Origin: JAWVFK01 sp033856175 | GTDB lineage: Bacteria; Actinomycetota; Thermoleophilia; Solirubrobacterales; 70-9 | Length of the DNA stretch: 64,000 nt | Direction: 5' to 3' | Assembly (NCBI GenBank): GCA_033856175.1 | Contig: JAWVFK010000018.1 | Coordinates: 9,567 to 73,566, forward strand | Part shown: positions 22,729-32,713 of the stretch, in pieces | Layout: every line of letters starts with the position of its first letter | How positions within the stretch are numbered: the stretch's first letter is position 1 | Position numbers and translations under genes: made by a program | The notes under the pieces: model-generated | Told to the model about the DNA's origin: nothing | The model's database searches: none | What the model saw: the letters and a program-made list of their open reading frames with translations, nothing else

Positions 22729-22756
22729 TTGCCGCGGCCGTCGCCGTTGCTACCCT
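22729..22756 (+). promoter_or_regulatory. Candidate purF promoter
   Basis: TTGCCG (22729-22734) and TACCCT (22751-22756) are 16 nt apart, about 60 nt before the purF start. A short GC hairpin-like stretch follows in the leader. No known purine riboswitch pattern was recognised. Confidence 0.35.
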
Positions 22757-22817
22757 GCCTTTGCAGGTGGTCCCGCCTGCACACCTCCACTCCGAAGGCA
22801 CCAGGGCCTGAGAAGAC

Positions 22818-24275
22818 TTGAGCGAGCGGCTCACCACCAGTGGTCATCTCGATGACCTCCGTGAAGGCCCGCGCGATGAGTGCGGGGTCTTTGGCATATA
22901 CGCACCCGGGCACGAGGTTTCCAAGCTCGCCTTCTTCGCCCTCTACGCGCTTCAGCACCGCGGCCAGGAGTCGGCGGGCATCGCCAGCTGCGAGGGCGGT
23001 CACATCACGACGCTGCGCGAGTCCGGCCTCGTCTCGCAGGTCTTCGACGAGGAGAAGCTGCAGGCGCTCGAGGGCGACATGGCGATCGGCCACGTCCGCT
23101 ACTCGACGACCGGCGGCGGCTCCTGGGAGAACGCGCAGCCGGTCTGGCGCGACGACGGCCGCGAGCTGGCGCTCGCCCACAACGGCAACCTGACCAACGC
23201 CGTCGAGCTCTACGCCGAGCTGCAGGCCAACGGCATCCAGTTCCGCGGCACCTCGGACTCGGAGATCATGGCGGCGCTGCTGTCCTCCAACGGCGGCGGC
23301 TTCATCGAGGACGCCGTCGCCGACGTGATGCCGCGGCTCCAGGGCGCCTACTCGACGGTCGTGATGACCAAGCACGCGATCGTCGCCTTCCGCGATCCAA
23401 ACGGGGTGCGGCCGCTATCGCTCGGCCAGCTCGACGATCGCTATGTCGTCGCCTCGGAGAGCTGCGCCTTCGACATCATCGGCGCCAAGCTGCTGCGCGA
23501 GGTCCAACCGGGCGAGATGGTCTCGCTGACCGAGAAGGGGCTCGAGGTTCGTCAGGTCGTCGAGTCCGGGCGGCCGGCGATCTGCGTCTTCGAGCACATC
23601 TACTTCTCGCGCCCCGACAGCCGGCTGGAGGGCAAGGTGCTGCAGCAGGTCCGCGGCAAGATGGGCGAGATCCTCTGGCGCGAGTCGCCGGTCGAGGCCG
23701 ACCTCGTGATTTCCGTGCCCGACTCGGGCAACCCGGCCGCCAACGGCTTCGCCCGCGCCTCGGGGATCGAGAAGGACGATGGGCTGATCAAGAACCGCTA
23801 CGTCGCCCGCACCTTCATCCAGCCGGGGCAGGAGCTGCGCAAGCACGGGCTGCGGATGAAGTTCAACCCGCTACCGGAGATCATCGCCGGCAAGCGCGTC
23901 GTCGTCGTCGACGACTCGATCGTCCGCGGCAACACCACCCGCCAGATCGTCGGCATGCTTCGCGACGCCGGCGCCGCCGAGGTCCATCTGCGGATCTCGG
24001 CGCCGCCGATCCGCCACCCATGCCACTACGGAATCGACATGTCGACGAGCGAGGAGATGATCGCCCACGAGCGCACGCCGGCCGAGGTCGCGACGGTGCT
24101 CGGCGCCGACTCGCTGGCCTATCTCTCGCTGGAGGGGGTCTACGAGGCCGTCGGCGGCTCGAGCGAGAACCACTGCGACGCCTGCTTCACGGGGCGCTAC
24201 CCGCTTGGCGACCCCGCGTCGGCGAACGGCAAGTTCGCCCTCGAGACCGCGCAGACGCTGCCGGTCGCGCGTTAG
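22818..24275 (+). CDS. purF: Amidophosphoribosyltransferase
   Basis: The 485-residue enzyme catalyses the first committed step of purine synthesis. A propeptide of about 21 residues precedes the N-terminal nucleophile Cys in DECGVFGIYAP. The PRPP loop VVVVDDSIVRGNTTRQIV is near residue 360. Cysteines in CVFEHIYFSRP and HCDACFTG suggest the oxygen-sensitive Fe-S cluster of the Bacillus-type enzyme. A TTG start at 22818 gives the propeptide length expected. purN follows directly; purM, the usual neighbour, is absent. Confidence 0.96.
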   Translation: MSERLTTSGHLDDLREGPRDECGVFGIYAPGHEVSKLAFFALYALQHRGQESAGIASCEGGHITTLRESGLVSQVFDEEKLQALEGDMAIGHVRYSTTGGGSWENAQPVWRDDGRELALAHNGNLTNAVELYAELQANGIQFRGTSDSEIMAALLSSNGGGFIEDAVADVMPRLQGAYSTVVMTKHAIVAFRDPNGVRPLSLGQLDDRYVVASESCAFDIIGAKLLREVQPGEMVSLTEKGLEVRQVVESGRPAICVFEHIYFSRPDSRLEGKVLQQVRGKMGEILWRESPVEADLVISVPDSGNPAANGFARASGIEKDDGLIKNRYVARTFIQPGQELRKHGLRMKFNPLPEIIAGKRVVVVDDSIVRGNTTRQIVGMLRDAGAAEVHLRISAPPIRHPCHYGIDMSTSEEMIAHERTPAEVATVLGADSLAYLSLEGVYEAVGGSSENHCDACFTGRYPLGDPASANGKFALETAQTLPVAR

Positions 24276-24287
24276 AGCGCCGGGTCG

Positions 24288-24897
24288 ATGAGCGAGTTCC
24301 GCCTTGCCGTTCTCGCTTCCGGGACCGGCAGCAACCTGCAGGCGATCCTCGACCGGCTCCACGGCCGCGACGGCATCGAGGTCGTCGCCGTCGCCTCGAA
24401 CCGGCCCGACGCCACCGCCCTCGAGCGGGCGCAGACCGCCGGCGTCGAGACGGCGGTGTTCGAGCGCAGCGAGTTCGCCGACCGCAGCGCCCGCGACATC
24501 GCAATCGCCGACTGGCTCGAGCAGCGCTCGGTCGACCTCGTCGTGCTCGCCGGCTACATGGAGCTGCTCTCAGCAGAGTTCGTGGCCCGCTTCCGCGGCC
24601 GCATCGTCAACGTCCATCCGGCGCTGCTGCCGGCCTTCCCCGGCATCGACGCGATCGAGCAGGCGCTGGCCCACGGCGCCAGGATGATCGGCGTCACCGT
24701 CCACTTCGTCGACGAGGGCGTCGACTCGGGGCCGATCATCCTGCAGCGCGCGATTGACGTCCCATACACTCGCGACGTGGAGGAGGTCGAGCAGCTGATT
24801 CACCCGATCGAGCACGAGCTGCTGCCTCGGGCGATCCGGCTGATAGCCGCCGGAGCGGTGCGAATCGACGACGAGAACCCGCGGCTGGTGAGGATCG

Positions 24898-24917
<20 letters not shown>
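24288..24917 (+). CDS. purN: Phosphoribosylglycinamide formyltransferase (GART)
   Basis: The 209-residue folate-dependent formyltransferase shows LAVLASGTGSNLQAILDR at the N-terminus, the catalytic region NVHPALLPAFPG (about residues 106-117) and VTVHFVDEGVDSGPII. It uses 10-formyl-THF in step 3. The gene lies 12 nt after purF and overlaps purH by 20 nt. Confidence 0.96.
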
Positions 24918-26520
<1,603 letters not shown>

Positions 26521-26526
26521 TTCGGA

Positions 26527-26545
26527 CTAACCCACTCGGGGTTAG
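26527..26545 (+). terminator. Hairpin between purH and the convergent secreted-protein gene
   Basis: CTAACCC and GGGTTAG are perfect 7-bp arms around a 5-nt loop, in the 38-nt gap between two convergent genes. There is no T-tract, but the position suits a bidirectional terminator. Confidence 0.5.
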
Positions 26546-26558
26546 GACGCACTGATTC

Positions 26559-27293
26559 CTAACGCTGAGGCTGAGGCGGCGTCTGGTCTGTGCTGGGCGG
26601 GTCGGTGTTGGGGAAGCGGACGTTGTACTGACGGCGGATCAGGTTGCAGATCGCGCGATGGCGGACCTCGTCGGGCGCGTAGCGGTGGCCGTAGACGCCG
26701 ACGACGCGGGCGGGGTTGCGGGCGCAGGCGCGATAGGCCTCGGCGAACTCTTCGCGGATCGGGTCGCGGCCGCTCGCCCAGGGGCCGTGGCGGTCGACGT
26801 AGCGGCTGAAGAGCCGCCGGGGCTCGGTCATCTGGCCGATCGTCTCGGGGTTCTCGATGTTGTTGCCCTCGACCTGGCCGGCTCCCATGACGACGAAGTC
26901 GAAGATGTGGCCGAGCTCGTGCCAGAGCGTGTTGCGGTTGCGACCGCGGCGGGCGAGGACGACGCTGAGCGGATCCCAGAGCGCGCAGCCGTTGATCTTG
27001 CCGAAGCGCTCCGGCATGCAGAGGTGGGGGCTGAAGGAGAGGCGCACCTCGAAAGGCACGGTCGGGACGTTGGCGGAGTCGGCCCACTGCTGGTAGGGCC
27101 CGGGCCTGGCGGCGCCGCGGTAGGTCATCGTCACCGCGCCGGCGTTGGGGGCGACGGCAAGGCCGAGGAGGATCGCCGCCAGCAGGCAGAGCGGCCAGCG
27201 GCGAGCGCCGCGGCCAACGGGCTGAGCCTCGCCCGGCAGCGACCGGGCTCGTCGATAGAGCGTTCTCGGAACCAAACCTCGCCTCTCCTCCAC
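26559..27293 (-). CDS. Secreted putative zinc metallopeptidase-like protein (HELGH)
   Basis: The 244-residue protein has a basic N-terminus and a hydrophobic signal segment (WPLCLLAAILLGLAVAPNAGA). The mature part contains NTLWHELGHIFDFVVMG, an HExxH zinc-binding motif, and REEFAEAYRAC about 55 residues later, whose Glu could be the third ligand. This pattern is common in small secreted metallopeptidase-like proteins, but I do not recognise the family and activity is inferred. The GTG start at 27293 is uncertain: GGAGGAGAGG just inside the frame could instead serve a TTG start a few codons later. Confidence 0.6.
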   Translation of the reverse strand: MEERRGLVPRTLYRRARSLPGEAQPVGRGARRWPLCLLAAILLGLAVAPNAGAVTMTYRGAARPGPYQQWADSANVPTVPFEVRLSFSPHLCMPERFGKINGCALWDPLSVVLARRGRNRNTLWHELGHIFDFVVMGAGQVEGNNIENPETIGQMTEPRRLFSRYVDRHGPWASGRDPIREEFAEAYRACARNPARVVGVYGHRYAPDEVRHRAICNLIRRQYNVRFPNTDPPSTDQTPPQPQR

Positions 27294-27429
27294 GGCCCCA
27301 GTGCCGTGATCTCTCGCGCGTCAGCGTCCTCCCCACAACCTGCGGACGCCCTGCGACCGGCGCAGCAAATCACAGCCGCGAGGGTGTTTCAAGCGACAAC
27401 CGGCGGGGGTCCGGCGGTGTGCCGGCGGC

Positions 27430-28212
27430 TCAGCGCTCGCCGACGAGCAGCGACTGCGTCGCCCGGCCGAGCGATCCCTGCTCGTCGTGGAGGACGGTGT
27501 CGGCGACGCCGATGCCGCTGGCCTCGGGAATCGTCAGCGCGTCGAGGCAGACCCACTCGCCGAGGGGAAGACGGTGGAGGTGGACGGTCAGATCGACGTT
27601 GATGAAGAGGTAGCGGCGGAAGTCGAGCGTGACGCTTACCCCGTTGCCGGAGTCGGCGGCGACCAGCACCCGCGTCAGCGGCGACGGCTCCTCGCCGGCG
27701 ATCAGCGGCTGTCGCATCCGCATCCAGACGGTCGCCGGACCGGCTTCGAGGAAGCTGCCCTCGACGAACCGGTACTCCATCGCCGTGTGGTAGCCGACCG
27801 ACTCGCCGGTCGGAAAGAAGTCCTTGGCCTCGCTCTCACCGGGCGGCGGCGGAGCCGGCGGGCGCTGAAGGCCGGCCGGGATCTCGACCTCGGTCGTCCG
27901 CAGCCGCCAGAAGGAGGCGCGCACCAGCTCTTCGCCGCTCTCGTCGAGCAGACGGGCGCCGAGCAGCTCGACGCTGCGCCCAGGCCGGATCGTCTCGACC
28001 TCGACCCTCAGCGGCGCAATCGGCACCGGCCGCAGGATCTCGAACGAGGCACGAGCAACCTGGCCGGCCTCGATGCCGGGATGGCGCTCGACCTCGCGGC
28101 CGATGAGGGCTGCCGGGGGGCCGGCGTGTTGGGAGTTTGGGTCCCAGGGGCCTCGGGTTAGCTCGGTGGCGAGGAAGCGGTCGCCGCCGGGGATGTAGAA
28201 GGCGTCGGGCAT
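27430..28212 (-). CDS. Thioesterase-like (TesB/hotdog superfamily) protein
   Basis: The 260-residue protein resembles the double-hotdog acyl-CoA thioesterase-like family: FLATELTRGPWDPNSQHAGP with the conserved HAGPPAALIGR at the first hotdog helix, ASFEILRPVPI, and a second half with DFRRYLFINVDLTVHLHRLP and LHDEQGSLGRATQSLLV. It may hydrolyse a CoA thioester; the substrate is unknown. ATG 28212 is preferred over upstream starts because TACGAT (minus strand, 28221-28226) lies 8 nt upstream as a possible -10 of a leaderless message. Confidence 0.75.
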   Translation of the reverse strand: MPDAFYIPGGDRFLATELTRGPWDPNSQHAGPPAALIGREVERHPGIEAGQVARASFEILRPVPIAPLRVEVETIRPGRSVELLGARLLDESGEELVRASFWRLRTTEVEIPAGLQRPPAPPPPGESEAKDFFPTGESVGYHTAMEYRFVEGSFLEAGPATVWMRMRQPLIAGEEPSPLTRVLVAADSGNGVSVTLDFRRYLFINVDLTVHLHRLPLGEWVCLDALTIPEASGIGVADTVLHDEQGSLGRATQSLLVGER

Positions 28213-28288
28213 GGGCGCGGATCGTAAGTGCCGGGTCGCGTTCGAGCGTGGCGACTTACCGCCCACCGGAGGCAACTAAGCTGAGATC

Positions 28289-28361
28289 GCCCCCGTAGCT
28301 CAGTTGGTAGAGCAGCGCCCTTTTAAGGCGAAGCGCGCCGGTTCGAGCCCGGCCGGGGGCA
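28289..28361 (+). tRNA. tRNA-Lys (anticodon TTT)
   Basis: A 73-nt cloverleaf: acceptor GCCCCCG with CGGGGGC and discriminator A, D arm GCTC...GAGC, anticodon loop CTTTTAA reading TTT, T arm GCCGG-TTCGAGC-CCGGC. CCA is not encoded. It marks the left edge of the lower-GC accessory island. Confidence 0.95.
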
Positions 28362-28585
28362 CTTGCAGCCGGGGCGGATTCGGACCACGACCTTGGGATC
28401 GTGAACTGTCCAGACCATGGCAGTCTCAGTTCGCTCAAGCGCCACCAATACTTGTCTGCGTGGCCTCGTGCGAGGCTTTTGCTTGGCGAGATCTCCGACA
28501 TGGGGTCACGCAGAAGGGGAGGAACTGCAGATCTAGGCGCATCCGGGACCACCGGCACAGGCGCAGCTGGCTGTCGACCCAGCCG
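28362..28585. other. Non-coding gap between tRNA-Lys and the island
   Basis: 224 nt with no convincing gene, no repeat of the tRNA 3' end and no recognisable integrase remnant. Confidence 0.5.
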
Positions 28586-29938
28586 CTACCAGTAGATAGC
28601 GACGATCTCCGAGTCGATCAGGTGCTCCTCTCCCTCGTCGCCTCCTTCGCTGGCGGTGGCAAACAAACCGTCCTGGGAGGCGCTGGCCCTATAGCCGTGC
28701 TCGGACATCAGGCTGTCGCGCAGGTCTGAAAGGCGAGCTCGATCGAGCTGCCGCCCGGTCCGGTCCTGGACACGCTTGGTGATCGAGGCGAGGGTTTTTC
28801 GCTGCTGCTCGACGGATGAAAAATCAGGTTCAAGGGCGTCCAGTCCCACCGCCTCTGTGTCTTCCTCGGACCACTCCGTCTCCGCCTCGGCGGCGACGGC
28901 TTCGGCGTACTCGGCGATGAGCGCGCGCCCCTCCCCCGCCTGCGGGGATTCGGAGCCGGCTGCTCCCCTGGCTACGCCGGCGAGGAACTCCGGTCCCACG
29001 TCATTGATTGCGGCGGCGACGCTCGGGACGAATCGCTGGAGCAGGTCCACGACCTTCACGGGGTGCCAGCTATCCCTAAGTCCGTCCGTATTGAGGCGGA
29101 ACATCACGAAAAATCTCGAGTCCGAGAAGAGGACGCGGCGCAGGTCACGCCAGAACAGCTCCGCTTCCGCGACCGCGACGACGTGCAAGGGCTCGCGATC
29201 AACATCCACGCCGTCATCGAGCTTGTCGAGGAGCTCCTTCGAGGCGAGGAACTCCCGGGCGTCGATCACGATTCGCTCGTATCGCGCGGACTCACCCCGT
29301 ATCGGGACCAGGCCTGAAAGGAGCTCGTCGAAGACCCTGTTGACACCCCGGGCCTGAGCCACGTCCCGCGGGTCCATGGTGAAGAACTCCGGCGCCTCCT
29401 CGAAGAAACCGAGCATCGTGGCGATCATCAGGCTCGCCTGAAAGATCGACTCGGCGTCGAGGGTCACCTCGAGCTCGAGGAGTTCGCCACGAGCGAGTTT
29501 GGCGGCGTCGACCAGATGGGCCGTCTTGTCGTCATCGCGAATCTTTCTCAGATCGTCGAGCGACGCGGCTGCGGGGACGTCCCCCGCCCCGACGCTGTCG
29601 TGAATCCGCATCTTTCCGGTCTCATACTCGACGAGGTCCTTGAACGACGCTTGGACATTCGCTTTGCGGACTACCTGAGTGCCGCGCGTCCGCGAGCCCT
29701 CGAGCTGGGAGCGCAGGCCAGCGCCGCCGAGGTGCGTGTTCACGCCGACGGAGGCTCCAACCGAGCTGCGGGTGGTCTCTGAATCCGTGTCGATCAGCTC
29801 GGTTGGGATCGCTCCCTTGCGGGAGGCCAGCAGGCTATAGACGCTTACCTCATCGAGATAGACGAACTCACGTCTGTCGCCTTTGGGCTGCTCCTGGCCC
29901 CGCACCTTCGCCATCATCCTTTTGATCCACTTGATCAC
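28586..29938 (-). CDS. DUF6414-like protein, partner of the AAA+ ATPase
   Basis: The 450-residue product starts with GTG 29938, overlapping the stop of the upstream ATPase gene by 4 nt. A basic N-terminal helix (VIKWIKRMMAKVRG) is followed by FVYLDEVSVYSLLASRKGAI, a YLD-type opening I associate with DUF6414 proteins, then SRTRGTQVVRKANVQASFKD. The middle is mixed alpha/beta; the C-terminus is strongly acidic, ending in LIDSEIVAIYW. No transmembrane segment or catalytic motif is obvious. It may be the effector or substrate of the ATPase. The family assignment is from memory and should be treated as tentative. Confidence 0.6.
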   Translation of the reverse strand: MIKWIKRMMAKVRGQEQPKGDRREFVYLDEVSVYSLLASRKGAIPTELIDTDSETTRSSVGASVGVNTHLGGAGLRSQLEGSRTRGTQVVRKANVQASFKDLVEYETGKMRIHDSVGAGDVPAAASLDDLRKIRDDDKTAHLVDAAKLARGELLELEVTLDAESIFQASLMIATMLGFFEEAPEFFTMDPRDVAQARGVNRVFDELLSGLVPIRGESARYERIVIDAREFLASKELLDKLDDGVDVDREPLHVVAVAEAELFWRDLRRVLFSDSRFFVMFRLNTDGLRDSWHPVKVVDLLQRFVPSVAAAINDVGPEFLAGVARGAAGSESPQAGEGRALIAEYAEAVAAEAETEWSEEDTEAVGLDALEPDFSSVEQQRKTLASITKRVQDRTGRQLDRARLSDLRDSLMSEHGYRASASQDGLFATASEGGDEGEEHLIDSEIVAIYW

Positions 29939-31170
29939 TGTTGGTCCTCCGTGCTTCGGCGGGGCGCCTGTTCCAGCTGGCGTGCGCGGCTGTCTCGAAC
30001 CCGTTCGTAGCCACCCCAGCAATCCTCTGTCTTCAGCTGCCCCCGGCCATCCGCGACCGCGAGCAGCGCCGCCTCGTTCCAGATCGCCGCGAGCTGAGCC
30101 GAGGTCCACCCTGCCGTCAGCCTCCCCAGCTCGTCCAACGGCGGGCTATCAGCGACGTTGAGGCGCCTAGACGCCGCCGCGAGGATATTCTCGCGGTCCT
30201 CGTCCATCGGGTAGGGGAACCGAATCTCCCAGTCGAAGCGCCCAGGCCGCCGCAACGCCTTGTCGATGTCGTCGACCCGGTTGGTCGCCGCTACGACGAT
30301 GACCTTGTCATCGCGCGTGAAGCCATCCATCAGCCCGAGCAGCTGGGCGACGACGCGGCGCGAGCCCTCGTAGGACTCTTCTCGTCGGCCGGCGACGCTA
30401 TCGATCTCGTCGAAGAAGATGATCGAGCGGTCCTGCATTGCGGCGTCCTCGAAGACGCGCCGGAGAATCGCCTCGCTGTCTCCCTGCCATTTGCTGAAGA
30501 TCTGCGGCCCGTTGATCACATAGAAGGCGGCCCCCGACTCCTTGGCGATGATCCGGGCGAGCATAGTCTTCCCGGTACCCGGGGGCCCCGTCATTAGCAC
30601 CCCCCTTACCGGACGGGCTCCCGTCTGCTTGAGGAGTGCCTTCTTTCCCGGAGAAAGCTCGATCAGCTCCTTGGCTCGGTCGACGACGCTCTCCATCCCG
30701 CCGTAGTCATCGAACGTCTCGGTCAGCTCGCTGGGATCGACCTTCAGATGCTCGATCGACACACCATCGTCGTCCCTGAATAGCGAGATTGACTCGCGCG
30801 TTAGAACGGCGACGACCTCGCCGTCCTTTAGCTCGACCGTGTTTCCGACCTCATAGTCGGTGTCATTGGTCGGGGTGAGCACGAGGCTCCCGTTCACCGA
30901 GACGATGGTTTTCTCGTCGCCTTTGGTGCGAATGACCCCAACGTCCGGCGTGTCGGGCCAGAGCCGATCGGGCGCAGGAACGGCTATGGACTCGTCGGGA
31001 TCAACTAATAGGAGGTCGCCGACCTCGAACTCAAACGGTGTCGCAGACGCCTCGAGGGATGCCACCTTGCCTGAGCGAAATTCGACGAAGAGCTCGTAGC
31101 CAGCGGCTTCGACCGCCCGAACCCTCGCCAGCGCTCCCTCTGCAGTCCGTGTCGCGCGCACCGCCTCCAT
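29935..31170 (-). CDS. AAA+ ATPase with N-terminal OB/beta domains (Cdc48/ARC-like)
   Basis: The 411-residue protein has about 130 residues of beta-rich N-domain, then one AAA+ module: Walker A GPPGTGKT (195-202), Walker B IIFFDEID (250-257), sensor 1 ATN (295-297), and an RRPGRFD arginine-finger region (308-314). The pore-loop position reads KWQGDSE, an aromatic-x-Gly loop able to thread protein. It resembles proteasome-activating and Cdc48-type ATPases, but the C-terminus (STEDQQ) lacks the HbYX tail that docks on a proteasome. The overlap with the DUF6414-like gene points to an obligate pair. Confidence 0.85.
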   Translation of the reverse strand: MEAVRATRTAEGALARVRAVEAAGYELFVEFRSGKVASLEASATPFEFEVGDLLLVDPDESIAVPAPDRLWPDTPDVGVIRTKGDEKTIVSVNGSLVLTPTNDTDYEVGNTVELKDGEVVAVLTRESISLFRDDDGVSIEHLKVDPSELTETFDDYGGMESVVDRAKELIELSPGKKALLKQTGARPVRGVLMTGPPGTGKTMLARIIAKESGAAFYVINGPQIFSKWQGDSEAILRRVFEDAAMQDRSIIFFDEIDSVAGRREESYEGSRRVVAQLLGLMDGFTRDDKVIVVAATNRVDDIDKALRRPGRFDWEIRFPYPMDEDRENILAAASRRLNVADSPPLDELGRLTAGWTSAQLAAIWNEAALLAVADGRGQLKTEDCWGGYERVRDSRARQLEQAPRRSTEDQQ

Positions 31171-31258
31171 CAGAGCGCTGGCCCCAGACTAGACCGTCGA
31201 CCCGCCATAGTCGCAGCATCGATCCCATGGTCGGGCACAGATCGGAGGACGGCGGTCA

Positions 31259-31537
31259 CTAAATGTGGGCGTTGAGCCACTGCCATTGTTGCTCGGTAAG
31301 CCACCCCTGGTACGGCCGGGTGACCTTGCAGATAAAGAGCTTGTCATTGGCATCGATCAGGCTATTGCTGCGCAAGGCATCGACCCACTGCTGCGGAGCG
31401 GACGAAGTCTCCACGAACCACTGCGAGTAAAGCGGCCGGATGAAGGCCGATGCATGCTTCTCGATGTAGTTCTTGACCTTCGTGTAGCTAGACGGCCGCT
31501 CGAGGCCGCTCAGGTCGTAGGAGATGAGTAGGACCAT
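31259..31537 (-). CDS. Solitary Cas2-like (Cas2/VapD-fold) protein
   Basis: The 92-residue protein begins MVLLISYDLSG with Asp8 after strand 1, as in Cas2, then a helix, PLYSQWFVETSSAPQQWVDAL and NDKLFICKVTRPYQGWL. This is the pattern of stand-alone Cas2-like proteins often annotated as SinR or Cas2 family. There is no cas1 gene or repeat array nearby, so a CRISPR-adaptation role is unlikely. It lies 9 nt after the SANT-like gene and 88 nt before the ATPase on the same strand. Confidence 0.75.
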   Translation of the reverse strand: MVLLISYDLSGLERPSSYTKVKNYIEKHASAFIRPLYSQWFVETSSAPQQWVDALRSNSLIDANDKLFICKVTRPYQGWLTEQQWQWLNAHI

Positions 31538-31546
31538 GACCTCCTG

Positions 31547-31753
31547 CTACTTGTGACGGCGGTTGTATGGCGAGCGGTTGGGGGGCTTCAGCGAGATCTT
31601 CTTCTCGGAGGCCTTGGCCTGGACGGCCGGCTTGGTGCGGCCGAGCTTGAGGCCGATCACGCCGGTCGGAGTGTTCCCCTTCGCCAGCTTGCGGAGCTGG
31701 CGGACCTGGGCAGGGGTCCAGAGCTTGCCGGTGTTGCGGGTGGATTTGGGCAT
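31547..31753 (-). CDS. Small SANT/Myb-like DNA-binding protein
   Basis: The 68-residue basic protein contains LWTPAQVRQLRKLAKGNTPT followed by GVIGLKLGRTKPAVQAKA, a three-helix SANT/Myb-like DNA-binding unit, then a Lys/Arg/Asn-rich tail. It is the first gene of the leftward run into Cas2-like, ATPase and DUF6414-like genes. A candidate promoter and operator lie about 40-80 nt upstream. It may bind DNA for the system or regulate it. Confidence 0.65.
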   Translation of the reverse strand: MPKSTRNTGKLWTPAQVRQLRKLAKGNTPTGVIGLKLGRTKPAVQAKASEKKISLKPPNRSPYNRRHK

Positions 31754-31792
31754 TGACTTTCGCGCCTTTCTCGCCTGACAGCTGGCGAATTC

Positions 31793-31811
31793 GAGTTCGT
31801 TATGACGAATC
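31793..31811. promoter_or_regulatory. Palindromic operator copy 1
   Basis: GAGTTCGTTATGACGAATC contains the inverted repeat TTCGT-TATG-ACGAA. It overlaps the -10 of the predicted leftward promoter. A second copy with one mismatch lies at 31850-31868. The divergent XRE/ImmA pair is the obvious candidate regulator. Confidence 0.7.
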
Positions 31812-31836
31812 GTAGCAGGTTTTTCGATGTATGCAA
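31809..31836 (-). promoter_or_regulatory. Predicted leftward promoter of the SANT/Cas2-like/AAA+ run
   Basis: On the minus strand TTGCAT (31836-31831) and TACGAT (31814-31809) are separated by 16 nt. The start site would be near 31802, inside operator copy 1, so a bound repressor would block it. Confidence 0.5.
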
Positions 31837-31849
31837 GAATGGCGAAGAG

Positions 31850-31868
31850 GAGTTCGTGATGACGAATC
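31850..31868. promoter_or_regulatory. Palindromic operator copy 2
   Basis: GAGTTCGTGATGACGAATC differs from copy 1 by one base and keeps the TTCGT/ACGAA arms. It covers part of the ribosome-binding site and the start codon of the ImmA gene, suggesting autoregulation. Start-to-start distance between copies is 57 bp. Confidence 0.7.
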
Positions 31869-32713
31869 AGGTCAACGAGCGGCAGTTATCTGTCTTCGAG
31901 CAGCTTCGTGACTCGGAGCCGAGCCTGGCCGACACCGAAATCGTGCGCAGGCTCTGCGAGCAGCTTCTGGATGAGGCCGACGTGCGGCCGCCGGTCCCGG
32001 TCGAGATGCTTGCCTCGCTGCGCGGGATCGCCAAGGTGCAGTCGGACGATCAGCCCTACGCGGGAATGTTGAGTCCTGAGGACGGGCGACTGGTGGTTAC
32101 GGTCAGGCGAGGAGACGGGCACCGGCGCCGGCGTTTCACCGTCTGCCATGAGGCGGCGCACACGCTCTTTCCGGGCTTCAGCGAGCGCCGCCAGTACCGC
32201 TGCAACGGCGAACGGACGTGGACCGAGAAGATGTGTGACCTAGCGGCCGCAGAGCTGTTGCTCCCGAGGCGCTTCTTTGAGGCCGACTTGAGGCAGGCGG
32301 GCTTCGGGCTTGAGGCCGTAGAGGAGCTCGCCCGCGACTACCAGGCGAGCATCGAAGCGACGGCGCGGCGAAGCGTCGCGCTCTGGAGCGCGCAGGAGGC
32401 GATGCTGATCGTGCTGCGCGCCCGTCACAAGCCGTCGGAGGCCGGACGCGAGGACGAGCTGCCGCCGAAGCTCAGGGTCGAGTATTCGTTCGGGCGCGGA
32501 GATTGGCCCTTCGTACTGCGCCACAAGTCCGCGAGCGCGAGCGGGCTCGGACGCGCGCTTGAGGGGGAGATCCTGGACGAGATCAGCGAGATCGACGAGC
32601 TCTGCGTCGGTTCGGCCGGCCGGGTGCGGGTCCAGGCACGGCGCTACGGCGCCGATGGACGTGTGATCGCCTTGATCAACAAGACCACCGACAACGCAGG
32701 AGGTGAAGGTTGA
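31859..32713 (+). CDS. ImmA/IrrE-type zinc metallopeptidase
   Basis: The 284-residue protein carries HEAAH (His97, Glu98, His101) and the downstream EKMCDLAAAELLLP motif typical of ImmA/IrrE peptidases, followed by a longer C-terminal region. Such proteins cleave or inactivate XRE-type repressors to switch on mobile elements or stress genes. ATG 31859 is chosen because AGAGGAG lies 7 nt upstream; an earlier ATG at 31802 sits inside operator copy 1 with no ribosome-binding site. The XRE gene overlaps its stop. Confidence 0.88.
   Translation: MTNQVNERQLSVFEQLRDSEPSLADTEIVRRLCEQLLDEADVRPPVPVEMLASLRGIAKVQSDDQPYAGMLSPEDGRLVVTVRRGDGHRRRRFTVCHEAAHTLFPGFSERRQYRCNGERTWTEKMCDLAAAELLLPRRFFEADLRQAGFGLEAVEELARDYQASIEATARRSVALWSAQEAMLIVLRARHKPSEAGREDELPPKLRVEYSFGRGDWPFVLRHKSASASGLGRALEGEILDEISEIDELCVGSAGRVRVQARRYGADGRVIALINKTTDNAGGEG

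Noticed and set aside
31259..31537. CRISPR-Cas locus suggested by the Cas2-like gene
   Set aside because: No direct-repeat array, cas1 or effector gene anywhere in the window.
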